Positions 1 through 7,416 of a DNA stretch of 64,000 nucleotides are shown here, piece by piece; within the stretch, counting starts at the first letter, position 1; every line of letters begins with the position of its first letter. Made by a program: the position numbers and the translations under genes. The notes under the pieces are model-generated. The model saw only the letters and a program-made list of their open reading frames with translations. It searched no databases and had not been told where the DNA came from. This stretch comes from Streptomyces plumbidurans (GTDB taxonomy: Bacteria > Actinomycetota > Actinomycetes > Streptomycetales > Streptomycetaceae): the NCBI RefSeq assembly GCF_019857225.1, contig NZ_JAFJSY010000005.1:40240-104239 (forward strand), in the 5' to 3' direction.

Positions 1-2
1 TG

Positions 3-848
3 TGGGTGATCGCGGGCGGCGGTCTGGTGCTGTGGTTCTCCCGTCGCCGCGCCCTGCGCAAGGTCCGCGGCACCAGCGGTCGGCGCCGCACGCTCGGCCT
101 GCACGGCACGATCGGCGTCTGGGCCGCCGCCGGGTTCGTCTTCCTCTCGGCCACCGGTCTGACCTGGTCGACGTATGCCGGCGCCAACATCGACGAACTG
201 CGCACCTCGCTGGGCCAGGCCACCCCGTCCGTCTCCGCGGCGGCCGGCGGCGCGCACGCGGGCCACGGCGCTTCCGCGCCCATGGGAGGCGGCGAGCACG
301 GCGTGGGCCTCGACAAGGTGCTCGCGGCGGCCCGCGCCGAGGGCCTGGGCAACCCGGTGGAGATCGTGCCGCCCGCCGACGCGCACTCGGCGTATGTGGT
401 GCAGCAGGTGCAGCGCAGCTGGCCCGAGAAGCAGGACTCCGTCGCCGTCGACCCGACCAGCGGCGAGGTCACCGACGTACTGCGCTTCGACGACTATCCG
501 CTGCTCGCCAAGCTGACCCGCTGGGGCATCGACCTGCACACGGGCACGCTGTTCGGCCTGGTCAACCAGATCGCCCTGATGCTGCTCGCGCTCGCCCTGA
601 TCCTGCTGATCGTCTGGGGCTACCGCATGTGGTGGCAGCGCGGTCGTGGCTCCGCCTTCGGCAGGCCCGTCCCGCGCGGCGCCTGGCAGCAGGTGCCTCC
701 GCAGCTCCTCGTCCCGGCGGCCGCGGTCGTCGCGGTCCTCGGCTACTTCGTGCCGCTGCTCGGGATCACGCTGGCCGCCTTCGTCGTCGTGGACGTCGTA
801 CTGGGCGAGATTGCGCACCGACGCGCCCGGCGCACGGCAGCAGGATGA
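3..848 (+). CDS. PepSY-associated transmembrane protein, C-terminal part (5' end outside window)
   Basis: The reading frame enters from the left edge and ends at 848, giving about 280 visible residues. It shows a membrane segment near residues 33-52, an extracytoplasmic loop with a His/Gly-rich stretch (AHAGHG...GGEHG) and a PepSY-like region around 'SVAVDPTSGEVTDVLRFDDYPLL'-type sequence. Three more hydrophobic segments follow (about 187-207, 228-246, 248-268). The order fits the PepSY_TM family, often linked to iron/siderophore reduction or copper handling. The His-rich loop hints at metal contact, but this is inference. The gene ends just before a strong hairpin, so it is probably the last gene of its transcript. 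Confidence 0.75.
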   Translation, partial: WVIAGGGLVLWFSRRRALRKVRGTSGRRRTLGLHGTIGVWAAAGFVFLSATGLTWSTYAGANIDELRTSLGQATPSVSAAAGGAHAGHGASAPMGGGEHGVGLDKVLAAARAEGLGNPVEIVPPADAHSAYVVQQVQRSWPEKQDSVAVDPTSGEVTDVLRFDDYPLLAKLTRWGIDLHTGTLFGLVNQIALMLLALALILLIVWGYRMWWQRGRGSAFGRPVPRGAWQQVPPQLLVPAAAVVAVLGYFVPLLGITLAAFVVVDVVLGEIAHRRARRTAAG

Positions 849-852
849 CGAA

Positions 853-889
853 GGCCGGGCCCGGCCCCTGTGGGGAACCGGGCCCGGCC
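853..889. terminator. Bidirectional hairpin terminator between convergent genes
   Basis: A perfect 12-bp inverted repeat, GGCCGGGCCCGG (853-864) and CCGGGCCCGGCC (878-889), has a 13-nt loop. It lies between the stop of the PepSY gene and the stop of the convergent TPR gene. No T-tract is visible, as is usual for Streptomyces hairpin terminators. Confidence 0.75.
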
Positions 890-909
890 GTGGTGCGGCG
901 CGACCTCGC

Positions 910-1257
910 TCAGGCCTGCTCGAAGTCGCCCGCCAGCGCCGAGGCGATGCGCAGATGCGTGTCGGCCTCGTCCTGCCGTCCCTGCCGCTCCAGAGTGCGG
1001 CCGAGCATCAGCCGGGCGTAGTGCTCCACCGGGTCGCGCTCGACGATGACACGCAACTCGGACTCCGCACGGCGCAGTTGGGCCGAGTGGTAGTAGGAGC
1101 GCGCCAGCAGCAGCCGCGGTCCGGTCTGCTCGGGCACCTCCTCGACCAGGCCGCCCAGCACGCGCGCCGCGGCGGCGTAGTCCTTGGCGTCGAAGAACGT
1201 CCGCGCGCGCTCCCAGCGCTCCGCCGGTGTTCCGTGGTCGTAGTACGTCGTGTCCAC
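910..1257 (-). CDS. Small tetratricopeptide-repeat protein
   Basis: This 115-aa cytoplasmic protein is made almost entirely of TPR-type helical pairs (for example 'ARTFFDAKDYAAAARVL', 'ARSYYHSAQLRRAESELR', 'LMLGRTLERQGRQDEADTHL'), with the expected A/Y/A spacing. Such proteins act as protein-protein adaptors; the partner is unknown. The GTG start at 1257 is chosen because AAGGAGGT lies about 6 nt upstream. The MarR-like genes upstream on the same strand may be co-transcribed, but a 91-bp gap with a direct repeat separates them, so it may have its own promoter. Confidence 0.8.
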   Translation of the reverse strand: MDTTYYDHGTPAERWERARTFFDAKDYAAAARVLGGLVEEVPEQTGPRLLLARSYYHSAQLRRAESELRVIVERDPVEHYARLMLGRTLERQGRQDEADTHLRIASALAGDFEQA

Positions 1258-1302
1258 TCGTGACCTCCTTCGAGGCCCACAACGGATCAGGAGTGGTTCA
1301 AT

Positions 1303-1328
1303 ATTCCACTACTTGATTCCACTACTTG
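1303..1328. repeat. 13-bp perfect tandem direct repeat upstream of the TPR gene
   Basis: ATTCCACTACTTG occurs twice back to back (1303-1315 and 1316-1328) in the gap between the TPR gene start and the MarR-like stop. A further degenerate GGGTCACTTGGGT-type repeat follows to about 1350. It could be a direct-repeat regulator site for the TPR gene or simple replication slippage; nothing in the sequence decides between these. Confidence 0.6.
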
Positions 1329-1348
1329 GGTCGGGTCACTTGGGTGGG

Positions 1349-1822
1349 TCACTCGGTGAGGGCCGCGAGCTCCGCGTCCGCCCGTTCGGTGATGAGCGTC
1401 AGCACGCGTCCGGCGGCGGCGAGGTCCTCCGTGGAGATGCCGGCGTAGATGCGGGCCGTGATCGGTGCGGTCTCCGCCGAGGTCGTCTCGTACGCCTCCC
1501 GTCCGGCGTCCGTGATCCGCACCAGGGACGGCTCCTCGGGGGCCAGCAGCCCTGCCGCGATCAGCTCGTCCACCACGGAGTCCGCCTCCGTCGTGTCGAT
1601 CTTCAGCGAGCCGGTGATGCCGTCGGTGACGGCGCTGCGCCCGACCGGGCCCTCGGCGACGGCGGCGAGCCGGAGCGTGACGGACTGCTGGAAGGTAATG
1701 CCGTGACGGGCCAGCACCTTTTCCAGGAGGGCGCGGCCCGCGTAGTGGGCCAGGGCGATGGTCCTGGGGTCCAGCAGGGGAGAGGTGGTTGGAGTGGGAG
1801 TGGTGGGAGTGGTGGTGGTCAT
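1349..1822 (-). CDS. MarR-like winged-helix protein (second gene of pair)
   Basis: A 157-aa protein with a Thr/Pro-rich N-terminus (MTTTTPTTPTPTT) followed by a winged-helix fold: 'ALLEKVLARHGITFQQSVTLRLAAV' then 'DGITGSLKIDTTEADSVVDELIAAGLL' and a basic wing 'SLVRITDAGREAY'. It probably binds DNA or modulates the MarR protein encoded immediately upstream. Its ATG overlaps the upstream TGA (ATGA at 1819-1822), indicating translational coupling and co-function. It resembles MarR in size and layout, but the recognition helix is weakly conserved, so the MarR name is tentative. Confidence 0.7.
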   Translation of the reverse strand: MTTTTPTTPTPTTSPLLDPRTIALAHYAGRALLEKVLARHGITFQQSVTLRLAAVAEGPVGRSAVTDGITGSLKIDTTEADSVVDELIAAGLLAPEEPSLVRITDAGREAYETTSAETAPITARIYAGISTEDLAAAGRVLTLITERADAELAALTE

Positions 1823-2325
1823 GACTGCTCCTTGTCGGAATCGCTGTCCATGGCTGGATGGTCGAGCGCTGCATGGTCGAGCGGTGCGTCGAGCAGGGTC
1901 ACGAGGTCGCGGCTGAACTCCCGTGCGCGCGGGCTGTCGAGACCGCCGAGCGGCCGGAGCAGCTGCTGCAGCAGTCCGTGTACGACCTCGATGGCGCGTC
2001 CGGTGACCTCCTGGCCCTGTTCGGTCAGGGCCAGTTGCACGGCGCGGGGGTCCCGGGGGTCCCGGGTGCGCTCCAGCAGGCCGGCCGCCTCCAGGGCGCG
2101 GGCCAGCTTGGACACGTAGAGCGGTTCGAGCCCGGTGCGGTCGGCGAGCCGGCGCTGGCTGGGGCGCTCTCCGCCGCGCTGCATGCCGTACAGCGAGGCC
2201 ACCAGCGAGTACTGGGCGTGGGTGAGTCCGAGCGGGGCGACCGCCCGGTCGACGGCCACACGCCACTTCATCGACAGACGCCACACCAGGAAGCCGGGCG
2301 TCGCCTTCTCGAAACCTTGGCTCAT
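1819..2325 (-). CDS. MarR family transcriptional regulator
   Basis: A 168-aa regulator with the standard MarR layout: dimer helix at the N-terminus ('WRLSMKWRVAVDRAVAPLGLTHAQYSLVASLY'), HTH about residues 55-80 ('PSQRRLADRTGLEPLYVSKLARALEAAGLLERT') and the acidic/basic wing 'RDPRDPRAVQLALTEQGQEV'. MarR proteins are dimeric repressors released by small phenolic or oxidant ligands. It is divergent from a pirin gene. A 7-bp-arm palindrome sits only about 15 bp upstream of its start, consistent with autorepression and control of the pirin gene. The C-terminal tail (DHAALDHPAMDSDSDKEQS) is acidic and probably disordered. Confidence 0.9.
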   Translation of the reverse strand: MSQGFEKATPGFLVWRLSMKWRVAVDRAVAPLGLTHAQYSLVASLYGMQRGGERPSQRRLADRTGLEPLYVSKLARALEAAGLLERTRDPRDPRAVQLALTEQGQEVTGRAIEVVHGLLQQLLRPLGGLDSPRAREFSRDLVTLLDAPLDHAALDHPAMDSDSDKEQS

Positions 2326-2339
2326 GACAAATACGGTAC

Positions 2340-2365
2340 ATGGCTACTATAGCCATGGCTACTAT
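2340..2365. promoter_or_regulatory. Palindromic operator between MarR and pirin genes
   Basis: ATGGCTA-CTA-TAGCCAT (2340-2356) is a perfect 7-bp-arm inverted repeat. The half-site TGGCTACTAT is repeated directly at 2341-2350 and 2356-2365. The size and the location in a divergent MarR/pirin promoter region fit a MarR-type binding site. That the adjacent MarR binds it is inference. Confidence 0.65.
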
Positions 2366-2432
2366 TTGCGGCGGGCCGCACCGCCCGGGTGACGGACTGA
2401 CGCGACGCCCGCGACAGGACTACCTTGGCGCC

Positions 2433-3398
2433 ATGAGCAATCTTGATCGCGAGCCCGTGCCCGCTCTGTGCGGCGGCCGCGGCTTCGTGGTGGCGGAGCC
2501 CGTGCGTGAACTCCTCAGCCCCCGCCGCGTCAAGCTCGGCGAGTCGACCGAGGTCCGCCGGCTGCTGCCCAACCTGGGCCGCCGCATGGTCGGCGCCTGG
2601 TGCTTCGTCGATCACTACGGCCCCGACGACATCGCCGACGAGCCCGGCATGCAGGTGCCACCGCACCCCCACATGGGCCTGCAGACCGTCAGCTGGCTGC
2701 ACGAGGGCGAGGTGCTGCACCGCGACTCCACCGGCAGCCTGCAGACCATCCGCCCCCGCGAACTGGGCCTGATGACCTCGGGCCGGGCGATCAGCCACTC
2801 CGAGGAGAGCCCCCGCCCGCACGCCCGTCTGCTGCACGGCGCGCAGCTGTGGGTGGCCCTGCCCGACGACCACCGGCACACCGACCCGCGCTTCGAGCAC
2901 CACGCCGAACTGCCCCTCGTCACCGCGCCCGGCCTCAGGGCCGCGCTGATCCTGGGCGACCTCGACGGCGCGACCTCGCCCGGTACGACGTACACCCCGA
3001 TCGTCGGCGCCGACCTGGCCCTCGCGCGGGGCGCGGACGTACGGCTGCCGCTCCAGCCGGACTTCGAGTACGCCGTGCTCTCCATGTCCGGCGAGGCGCA
3101 CGTCGACGGTGTGCCGCTGCTGCCGGGCTCGATGCTCTACCTCGGCTGCGGTCGCGCCGAACTGCCGCTGCGCGCCGAGTCGGAGGCGGGGCTGATGCTC
3201 CTGGGCGGTGAGCCGTTCGAGGAGGAGCTGATCATGTTCTGGAACTGGATCGGCCGCACACAGCAGGAGATCGAACAGGCCCGCACGGACTGGATGACCG
3301 GCACGCGCTTCGGCGAGGTCAAGGGCTACGACGGCGACCCGCTCCCGGCGCCCGAACTGCCCCCGGTCCCGCTGAAGCCGCGGGGCAGGGTCCGCTGA
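2433..3398 (+). CDS. Pirin family protein
   Basis: A 321-aa bicupin protein of the pirin family. The N-terminal cupin carries the metal-binding set in 'PPHPHMGLQTVSWLHEGEVLHRD' (His-x-His, Glu/His) and 'GRAISHSEES', which in pirins coordinate Fe(II). Related enzymes act as quercetin 2,3-dioxygenases or redox-responsive transcription cofactors; the real role here is unknown. The C-terminal cupin begins near residue 180. The ATG at 2433 is chosen over in-frame upstream codons because these lie within the operator region and the protein then starts like other pirins. Divergence from MarR suggests redox or phenolic induction. Confidence 0.85.
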   Translation: MSNLDREPVPALCGGRGFVVAEPVRELLSPRRVKLGESTEVRRLLPNLGRRMVGAWCFVDHYGPDDIADEPGMQVPPHPHMGLQTVSWLHEGEVLHRDSTGSLQTIRPRELGLMTSGRAISHSEESPRPHARLLHGAQLWVALPDDHRHTDPRFEHHAELPLVTAPGLRAALILGDLDGATSPGTTYTPIVGADLALARGADVRLPLQPDFEYAVLSMSGEAHVDGVPLLPGSMLYLGCGRAELPLRAESEAGLMLLGGEPFEEELIMFWNWIGRTQQEIEQARTDWMTGTRFGEVKGYDGDPLPAPELPPVPLKPRGRVR

Positions 3399-3438
3399 CC
3401 GTGCGGCACTTCAGGCGAAGCACGTGGGGGAGCGGGCC

Positions 3439-4209
3439 GTGAACCGGCACAGGGGCGTACTGGTGACCGGCGGCTCGCGGGGCATCGGCCGGGCGATCGC
3501 GCTGGCCTTCGCCGAAGGCGGCGACCGCGTCGCGATCCAGTACGCCGGCCGCCGCTCGGACGCCGAGGAGACCCTGCGGCAGTTGCCCGGCGAAGGACAC
3601 GCACTGCTCCAGGCGGACCTGGGCGATCCCGACGCGGCCGAGCGGCTGGTGGCCGAGGCGGTGACCGCGCTGGGCGTGGTGGACGTACTGGTGAACAACG
3701 CGGGTCTCGCGCCCACGGCGGACACCCGGCACACGATCTCCGACGTCCCGCTGGCCGACTGGCAGCGGATCTGGCGCCGTATGGTCCAGGTCAACCTGCT
3801 CCGTGCGGCCGACCTGAGCTGGGCCGTCGCCCGCCACCTGATCGACCGCGGCGCGCACGGAGCGATCGTGAACATCGGCTCACGCGGCGCGTTCCGCGGA
3901 GAACCGGACTTCCCGGCCTACGGGGCGACCAAGGCCGCACTGCACGCCCTCGGCCAGTCGTTGTCCGTGGCACTGGCCCCGCACGGCATCTCCGTCACCT
4001 CCGTCGCGCCCGGATTCGTGGCCACCGAGCGGCAGGCCGCGAAGCTGTCCGGACCGGAGGGCGAACGGCTGCGGCAGGAAAGCCCCTTCGGCAGGGTCGG
4101 CACCCCGGCCGAGATCGCCGCCACGGTCCATTTCCTGGCATCTCCCGCGGCAGTCTGGGCCTCGGGCACCGTCGTCGACGTCAACGGCGCGTCCTACCTG
4201 CGCACTTGA
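3439..4209 (+). CDS. SDR family NAD(P)-dependent oxidoreductase (FabG-like)
   Basis: A 256-aa classical short-chain dehydrogenase. The cofactor motif TGGSRGIG lies near residue 10, NNAG near 87, the catalytic Ser in 'VNIGSRGAFRGEP', and the Tyr-x3-Lys pair in 'YGATKAALHAL'; the C-terminus has 'PGFVATE' and the typical 'GTVVDVNGASYLRT'. It should reduce or oxidise a carbonyl/alcohol in the cytoplasm; the substrate is unknown. The GTG at 3439 is preferred over the GTG at 3424 because GGGGGAG lies correctly upstream of 3439. It stands alone, about 40 bp after the pirin gene. Confidence 0.88.
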   Translation: MNRHRGVLVTGGSRGIGRAIALAFAEGGDRVAIQYAGRRSDAEETLRQLPGEGHALLQADLGDPDAAERLVAEAVTALGVVDVLVNNAGLAPTADTRHTISDVPLADWQRIWRRMVQVNLLRAADLSWAVARHLIDRGAHGAIVNIGSRGAFRGEPDFPAYGATKAALHALGQSLSVALAPHGISVTSVAPGFVATERQAAKLSGPEGERLRQESPFGRVGTPAEIAATVHFLASPAAVWASGTVVDVNGASYLRT

Positions 4210-4222
4210 CCTGTCCGACCGC

Positions 4223-4252
4223 GCGGGTATGCGTGAAGCGGGTATGCGTGAA
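4223..4252. repeat. 15-bp perfect tandem duplication
   Basis: GCGGGTATGCGTGAA occurs twice in tandem (4223-4237, 4238-4252) in the gap between the SDR gene and the DNA-damage-type promoter of the next gene. It is probably a slippage duplication. No function is apparent. Confidence 0.6.
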
Positions 4253-4282
4253 ATGGGGCTGACGATCAAGGAAAAGGCCCAT

Positions 4283-4305
4283 TGTCAGTGGTGCGTCCTA
4301 CTCTC
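4283..4305 (+). promoter_or_regulatory. PafBC-type (RecA-independent) DNA-damage promoter
   Basis: TTGTCAGTG (4283-4291), then 8 nt, then TACTCT (4300-4305) matches exactly the RecA-NDp consensus TTGTCRGTG-N8-TANNNT. That consensus was described in mycobacteria and is activated by PafBC. The -10 ends only 5 nt before the ATG at 4311, so transcription would start at or next to the start codon and the mRNA would be leaderless. The match is seen directly; damage induction is inferred from the motif. Confidence 0.8.
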
Positions 4306-4310
4306 GCAAT

Positions 4311-5642
4311 ATGACCTACAGCGTCTGGCACAGGGGCCTCGGTATCACGCTCGATCTGACCGAGGCGGATCTCGGGCACCCCGAATACCCGGGGCTGCTC
4401 GACGAGATCTACGGCAATTACCAGCCCGATCTTCTCTACTGCCTGGAAGCCCACGAGGACGAAGGGTTCGTCTGCCCCGGCTTCATGGCCATCCGCAAGG
4501 TCAGCGGCCGCCCGCACGCCATGCATGTGGCAAAAGGGGAACGCCCCGAGACAAAGGCGGAAAGCGATCTCCACAAAGCGCTCAGGGATTACACGGCCGG
4601 GGTCGCCTCAAACGAGGGATTCCGGGTGACACGGGCGGAAGACGCCGGCGGCGGAAAACGGCGTACGGACGTGACGGTGGAAGGCGCCGGCGAACACCGG
4701 CTCGCGTATGAAATTCAGCTCGCGGCGATAGCGGGCGGCTCCGTGGACGAGCGCACCCGTGGCGCCCGCGGGCAGGGCCTCACCCCGTTGTGGCTCGTCA
4801 ACAACGAGAACGCGATCCCCATCGACCGCGCCCCCTGGGCCCGGCTGAACGTGCAGAGCTGGCGCGACGTCACCGACCGCGCCGCCCTGCCGGTGCGCGG
4901 AGGCATCAAGCATCTGCACATGTCCCGCTGCGACTGGAGCAACCCGGTGCCGTGCCGCCGCCGGGGCGCCGGCCGCTGCGGCGGCAGGCACGCGCTGTGG
5001 GAGCCGGTGCGGGGCCTGTACTACGACGACGTCATCCGCCGTACCGCCACCGGCGAACTCGTCTCGCTCTATCTGCCCCACCCGGCGGGCCGCCGCGGCT
5101 GGCACATGTGGGTCACCCCGGCCGACAAGGAGGAGTTCCTCGAAGGCCGCCCCGAGCCCGTACCGGGCGCGCCGCCACAGAGCCCGCCTGACGGCGCGCC
5201 GCTGCTGCCCGCTCCCCGGGTGGAGGCGGGGTCCGACGGATCGGCCGAGGGCGTGCACTCCGAGCTCACCCGGGCGCGCGACGACGAGCGGCCCATCGAC
5301 GCCTCGCTCTGGCACACCGAACCGGGACCGGCCGCCTTCTCCCGGCCGTTCACGGTGGGCGAGTTCGTCATACCGGGCGACCTCGTGGCAGCACGGCGCA
5401 CCTTCACCCGGGCCCTGGAGCACAGCGCCGACATCGCGGCGCATCTGCCCAGCGGCGCGGACATCGTGGAGGGACGCGCCGAGATCACCGCGGAGCAGCG
5501 CGAGCGGCTTGGCAACGCCCGCGAGCGCTGCCGGCGCCTGGCCGAGGAGATGCACACCCATCCCTGGTGGGAGACCGTCGGTGATCGTCACGCCGCGCGC
5601 GAGGCACTGACGTATGCGGCCACTCACGACTCCGCGTTCTAG
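4311..5642 (+). CDS. CoiA-like competence/nuclease family protein, probably DNA-damage induced
   Basis: A 443-aa protein whose N-terminal third matches the CoiA-like family. It has 'HAMHVAKGE' and 'ESDLHKAL' (residues about 69-91), then a restriction-like core with Asp120 ('RRTDV') and Glu134-x-Gln136 ('AYEIQLA'), as in PD-(D/E)XK folds. A possible zinc site follows, C207-x7-C215-x7-C223-x3-H227. The C-terminal 200 residues are acidic/proline-rich and then helical, without a recognised domain. CoiA acts in DNA uptake/recombination in Firmicutes. In an actinomycete a repair or defence nuclease role is more likely, supported by the PafBC-type promoter 5 nt upstream. The start is fixed by this leaderless promoter. 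It is monocistronic. Confidence 0.75.
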   Translation: MTYSVWHRGLGITLDLTEADLGHPEYPGLLDEIYGNYQPDLLYCLEAHEDEGFVCPGFMAIRKVSGRPHAMHVAKGERPETKAESDLHKALRDYTAGVASNEGFRVTRAEDAGGGKRRTDVTVEGAGEHRLAYEIQLAAIAGGSVDERTRGARGQGLTPLWLVNNENAIPIDRAPWARLNVQSWRDVTDRAALPVRGGIKHLHMSRCDWSNPVPCRRRGAGRCGGRHALWEPVRGLYYDDVIRRTATGELVSLYLPHPAGRRGWHMWVTPADKEEFLEGRPEPVPGAPPQSPPDGAPLLPAPRVEAGSDGSAEGVHSELTRARDDERPIDASLWHTEPGPAAFSRPFTVGEFVIPGDLVAARRTFTRALEHSADIAAHLPSGADIVEGRAEITAEQRERLGNARERCRRLAEEMHTHPWWETVGDRHAAREALTYAATHDSAF

Positions 5643-5691
5643 ATGCATCGACCGGGAGCGGTGGTCTCCCGGTGGACGGAAGGCTGGACAG

Positions 5692-5710
5692 GTTGGAATA
5701 TCCGTCCAAC
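5692..5710. promoter_or_regulatory. Inverted-repeat operator upstream of YheO-type regulator gene
   Basis: GTTGGA (5692-5697)-N7-TCCAAC (5705-5710) is a perfect 6-bp-arm inverted repeat 25 bp upstream of the regulator start. Additional TGGAC motifs lie at 5673 and 5685, and a GACT...AGTC repeat follows. It is likely the autoregulatory site of the adjacent regulator; this is inferred from position. Confidence 0.5.
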
Positions 5711-5734
5711 GACTGGACTGTTAGTCTAAGAGGC

Positions 5735-6424
5735 ATGACCGCCCACCAGACCACGGAGATCGAGGACGCCGAGCGCGATGCGATCCTCGCCGCGCTGCGT
5801 CCCGTCGTCGACGGACTCGTGGCCACCTTCGGCCCGATGTGCGAGGTCGTCCTGCACGACTACCGGCGGCCGGAGCAGTCGGTCGTCGCCGTGGCCGGTT
5901 CGGTGACCGGGCGGGCCGTGGGCGGGGCGATGAGCGAGATCGGCATGCGGATGCTCGCGCGCGGCGACGAAGCCGCGGACGACCTGAACTACGTCACCCG
6001 CACCGGAGCCGGAAAGCTGGTCAAGTCCTCCACGATGGTGCTGCGCGACTCCACGGGAGCGGTGTTCGGCGCCCTGTGCGTCAATGTCGACATCACCGTG
6101 GTCAACGAGGCGCAGGCGCTGCTCGGCGCGCTGGCCGGCCCCTCCGCGGCAGCCGCCGAACCACCGGTCACCGCCTTCGGCAACGACATCGACTCCGTCG
6201 TGGACGCCATCCTCGACGCCCACCGGCTCGGGCATCACCAGAGCTGGTCCGGGCTCGACCGCACCGAACGCCTCGACCTGTTCCACAGCCTCGACGAGCA
6301 CGGTGTGTTCGCCGTGCGCCGGGCGGTCGAACACGTCGCCGCCCGGCTCGGCATCTCCCGTGCCTCGGCCTACAGCTATCTCTCCCAGGCGCGTGCCGCC
6401 ACCGACCCGACCACCACCACCTAA
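5735..6424 (+). CDS. YheO/DauR-type transcriptional regulator (PAS + HTH)
   Basis: A 229-aa regulator with an N-terminal YheO-like PAS domain ('ILAALRPVVDGLVATFGPMCEVVLHDY...SVVAVAGSVTGRAVGG', residues about 10-125) and a C-terminal YheO-type HTH ('LDLFHSLDEHGVFAVRRAVEHVAARLGISRASAYSYLSQAR'). DauR of this family represses D-arginine catabolism in Pseudomonas. Here the next gene, 8 bp downstream, is a PLP-dependent dehydratase, so the regulator probably senses its amino-acid substrate. The ATG at 5735 is chosen since upstream in-frame sequence is the operator region. Confidence 0.85.
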   Translation: MTAHQTTEIEDAERDAILAALRPVVDGLVATFGPMCEVVLHDYRRPEQSVVAVAGSVTGRAVGGAMSEIGMRMLARGDEAADDLNYVTRTGAGKLVKSSTMVLRDSTGAVFGALCVNVDITVVNEAQALLGALAGPSAAAAEPPVTAFGNDIDSVVDAILDAHRLGHHQSWSGLDRTERLDLFHSLDEHGVFAVRRAVEHVAARLGISRASAYSYLSQARAATDPTTTT

Positions 6425-6432
6425 GGACACGC

Positions 6433-7416
6433 GTGACGACCACCACCGCACCGGTCACCCTCGACTCCATCCGCGACGCCGCCGCCCGGCTCAAGGGCAT
6501 CGCCCACCGCACCCCGGTGCTCCGCTCCCGGACCCTCGACGCACTCGTCGGCGCCGAGGTCCACCTCAAGTGCGAGAACTTCCAGCGCGTGGGCGCCTTC
6601 AAGTTCCGCGGCGCCTACAACGCGGCCTCCCGGCTCACCCCGGAGCAACTGTCCCGGGGCATCGCCGCCTACTCCTCCGGCAACCACGCCCAGGCCGTCG
6701 CCCTCGCCGCCCGCGAACTCGGCACCTCCGCCGTGATCGTCATGCCCGAGGACACCCCGGCCTCCAAGCGCGGGGCCACCCTCGGCTACGGCGCCGAGGT
6801 CGTCACCTACGACCGCTACACCGAGGACCGTGTCGCGGTCGGCGAAGCCCTGGCCGCCGAGCGCTCCCTCGCCCTCATCCCGCCCTACGAGCACCCGCAC
6901 GTACTGGCAGGACAGGGCACCGCGGCCCTCGAACTCCTGGAGGAGACGGGCGAGTTGGACGCCCTGATCGTGCCCGTCGGCGGCGGGGGACTGATCGCCG
7001 GCTCCGCCACGGCGGCCAAGGGGCTGTACCCCGCGACCCGGGTGCTCGGCGTCGAGCCGGAGGCCGGGGACGACACCAAGCAGTCCCTCGAGGCGGGACG
7101 GCGCGTCACCATTCCCGTACCGCGCACGATCGCCGACGGGCAGGCGGCCGAGACGCCCGGCGAGCTGACGTTCTCCGTCAACCGCAGGCTCGTCGACGGG
7201 ATCGCCCTCGTGTCCGACGACGAGATCCGGGACGCCATGCGCTTCGCGTTCGAGCGCCTGAAGATCGTCGTCGAGCCGAGCGGTGCCACCCCGCTGGCCG
7301 CGCTGCTCGCCGGACGCGTGGAGTCCCTGCCGCCGCGGATCGGAGTCGTCCTCTCCGGCGGCAACGTGGACGCGGACCGCTTCGCCCGGCTGTGCGGCCG
7401 GGCGGCGCGGTCATGA
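6433..7416 (+). CDS. PLP-dependent threonine/hydroxyaspartate ammonia-lyase or serine racemase family
   Basis: A 327-aa fold-type II PLP enzyme. The Schiff-base lysine is in 'GAFKFRGAYNAA' (about residue 56), the substrate loop is 'SSGNHAQA', and the phosphate-binding loop is 'PVGGGGLIAG'. Biosynthetic IlvA has a C-terminal ACT regulatory domain, which is absent here, so it is a catabolic type. The AFKFRGA form of the lysine motif is more like 3-hydroxyaspartate ammonia-lyases/serine racemases than like classical threonine deaminases (usually SFKxRGA), so the true substrate may be a hydroxyaspartate or a D/L-serine-type amino acid. The GTG start lies 8 bp after the regulator stop. Its 3' end overlaps the convergent gene by 6 bp. 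Confidence 0.85.
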   Translation: MTTTTAPVTLDSIRDAAARLKGIAHRTPVLRSRTLDALVGAEVHLKCENFQRVGAFKFRGAYNAASRLTPEQLSRGIAAYSSGNHAQAVALAARELGTSAVIVMPEDTPASKRGATLGYGAEVVTYDRYTEDRVAVGEALAAERSLALIPPYEHPHVLAGQGTAALELLEETGELDALIVPVGGGGLIAGSATAAKGLYPATRVLGVEPEAGDDTKQSLEAGRRVTIPVPRTIADGQAAETPGELTFSVNRRLVDGIALVSDDEIRDAMRFAFERLKIVVEPSGATPLAALLAGRVESLPPRIGVVLSGGNVDADRFARLCGRAARS

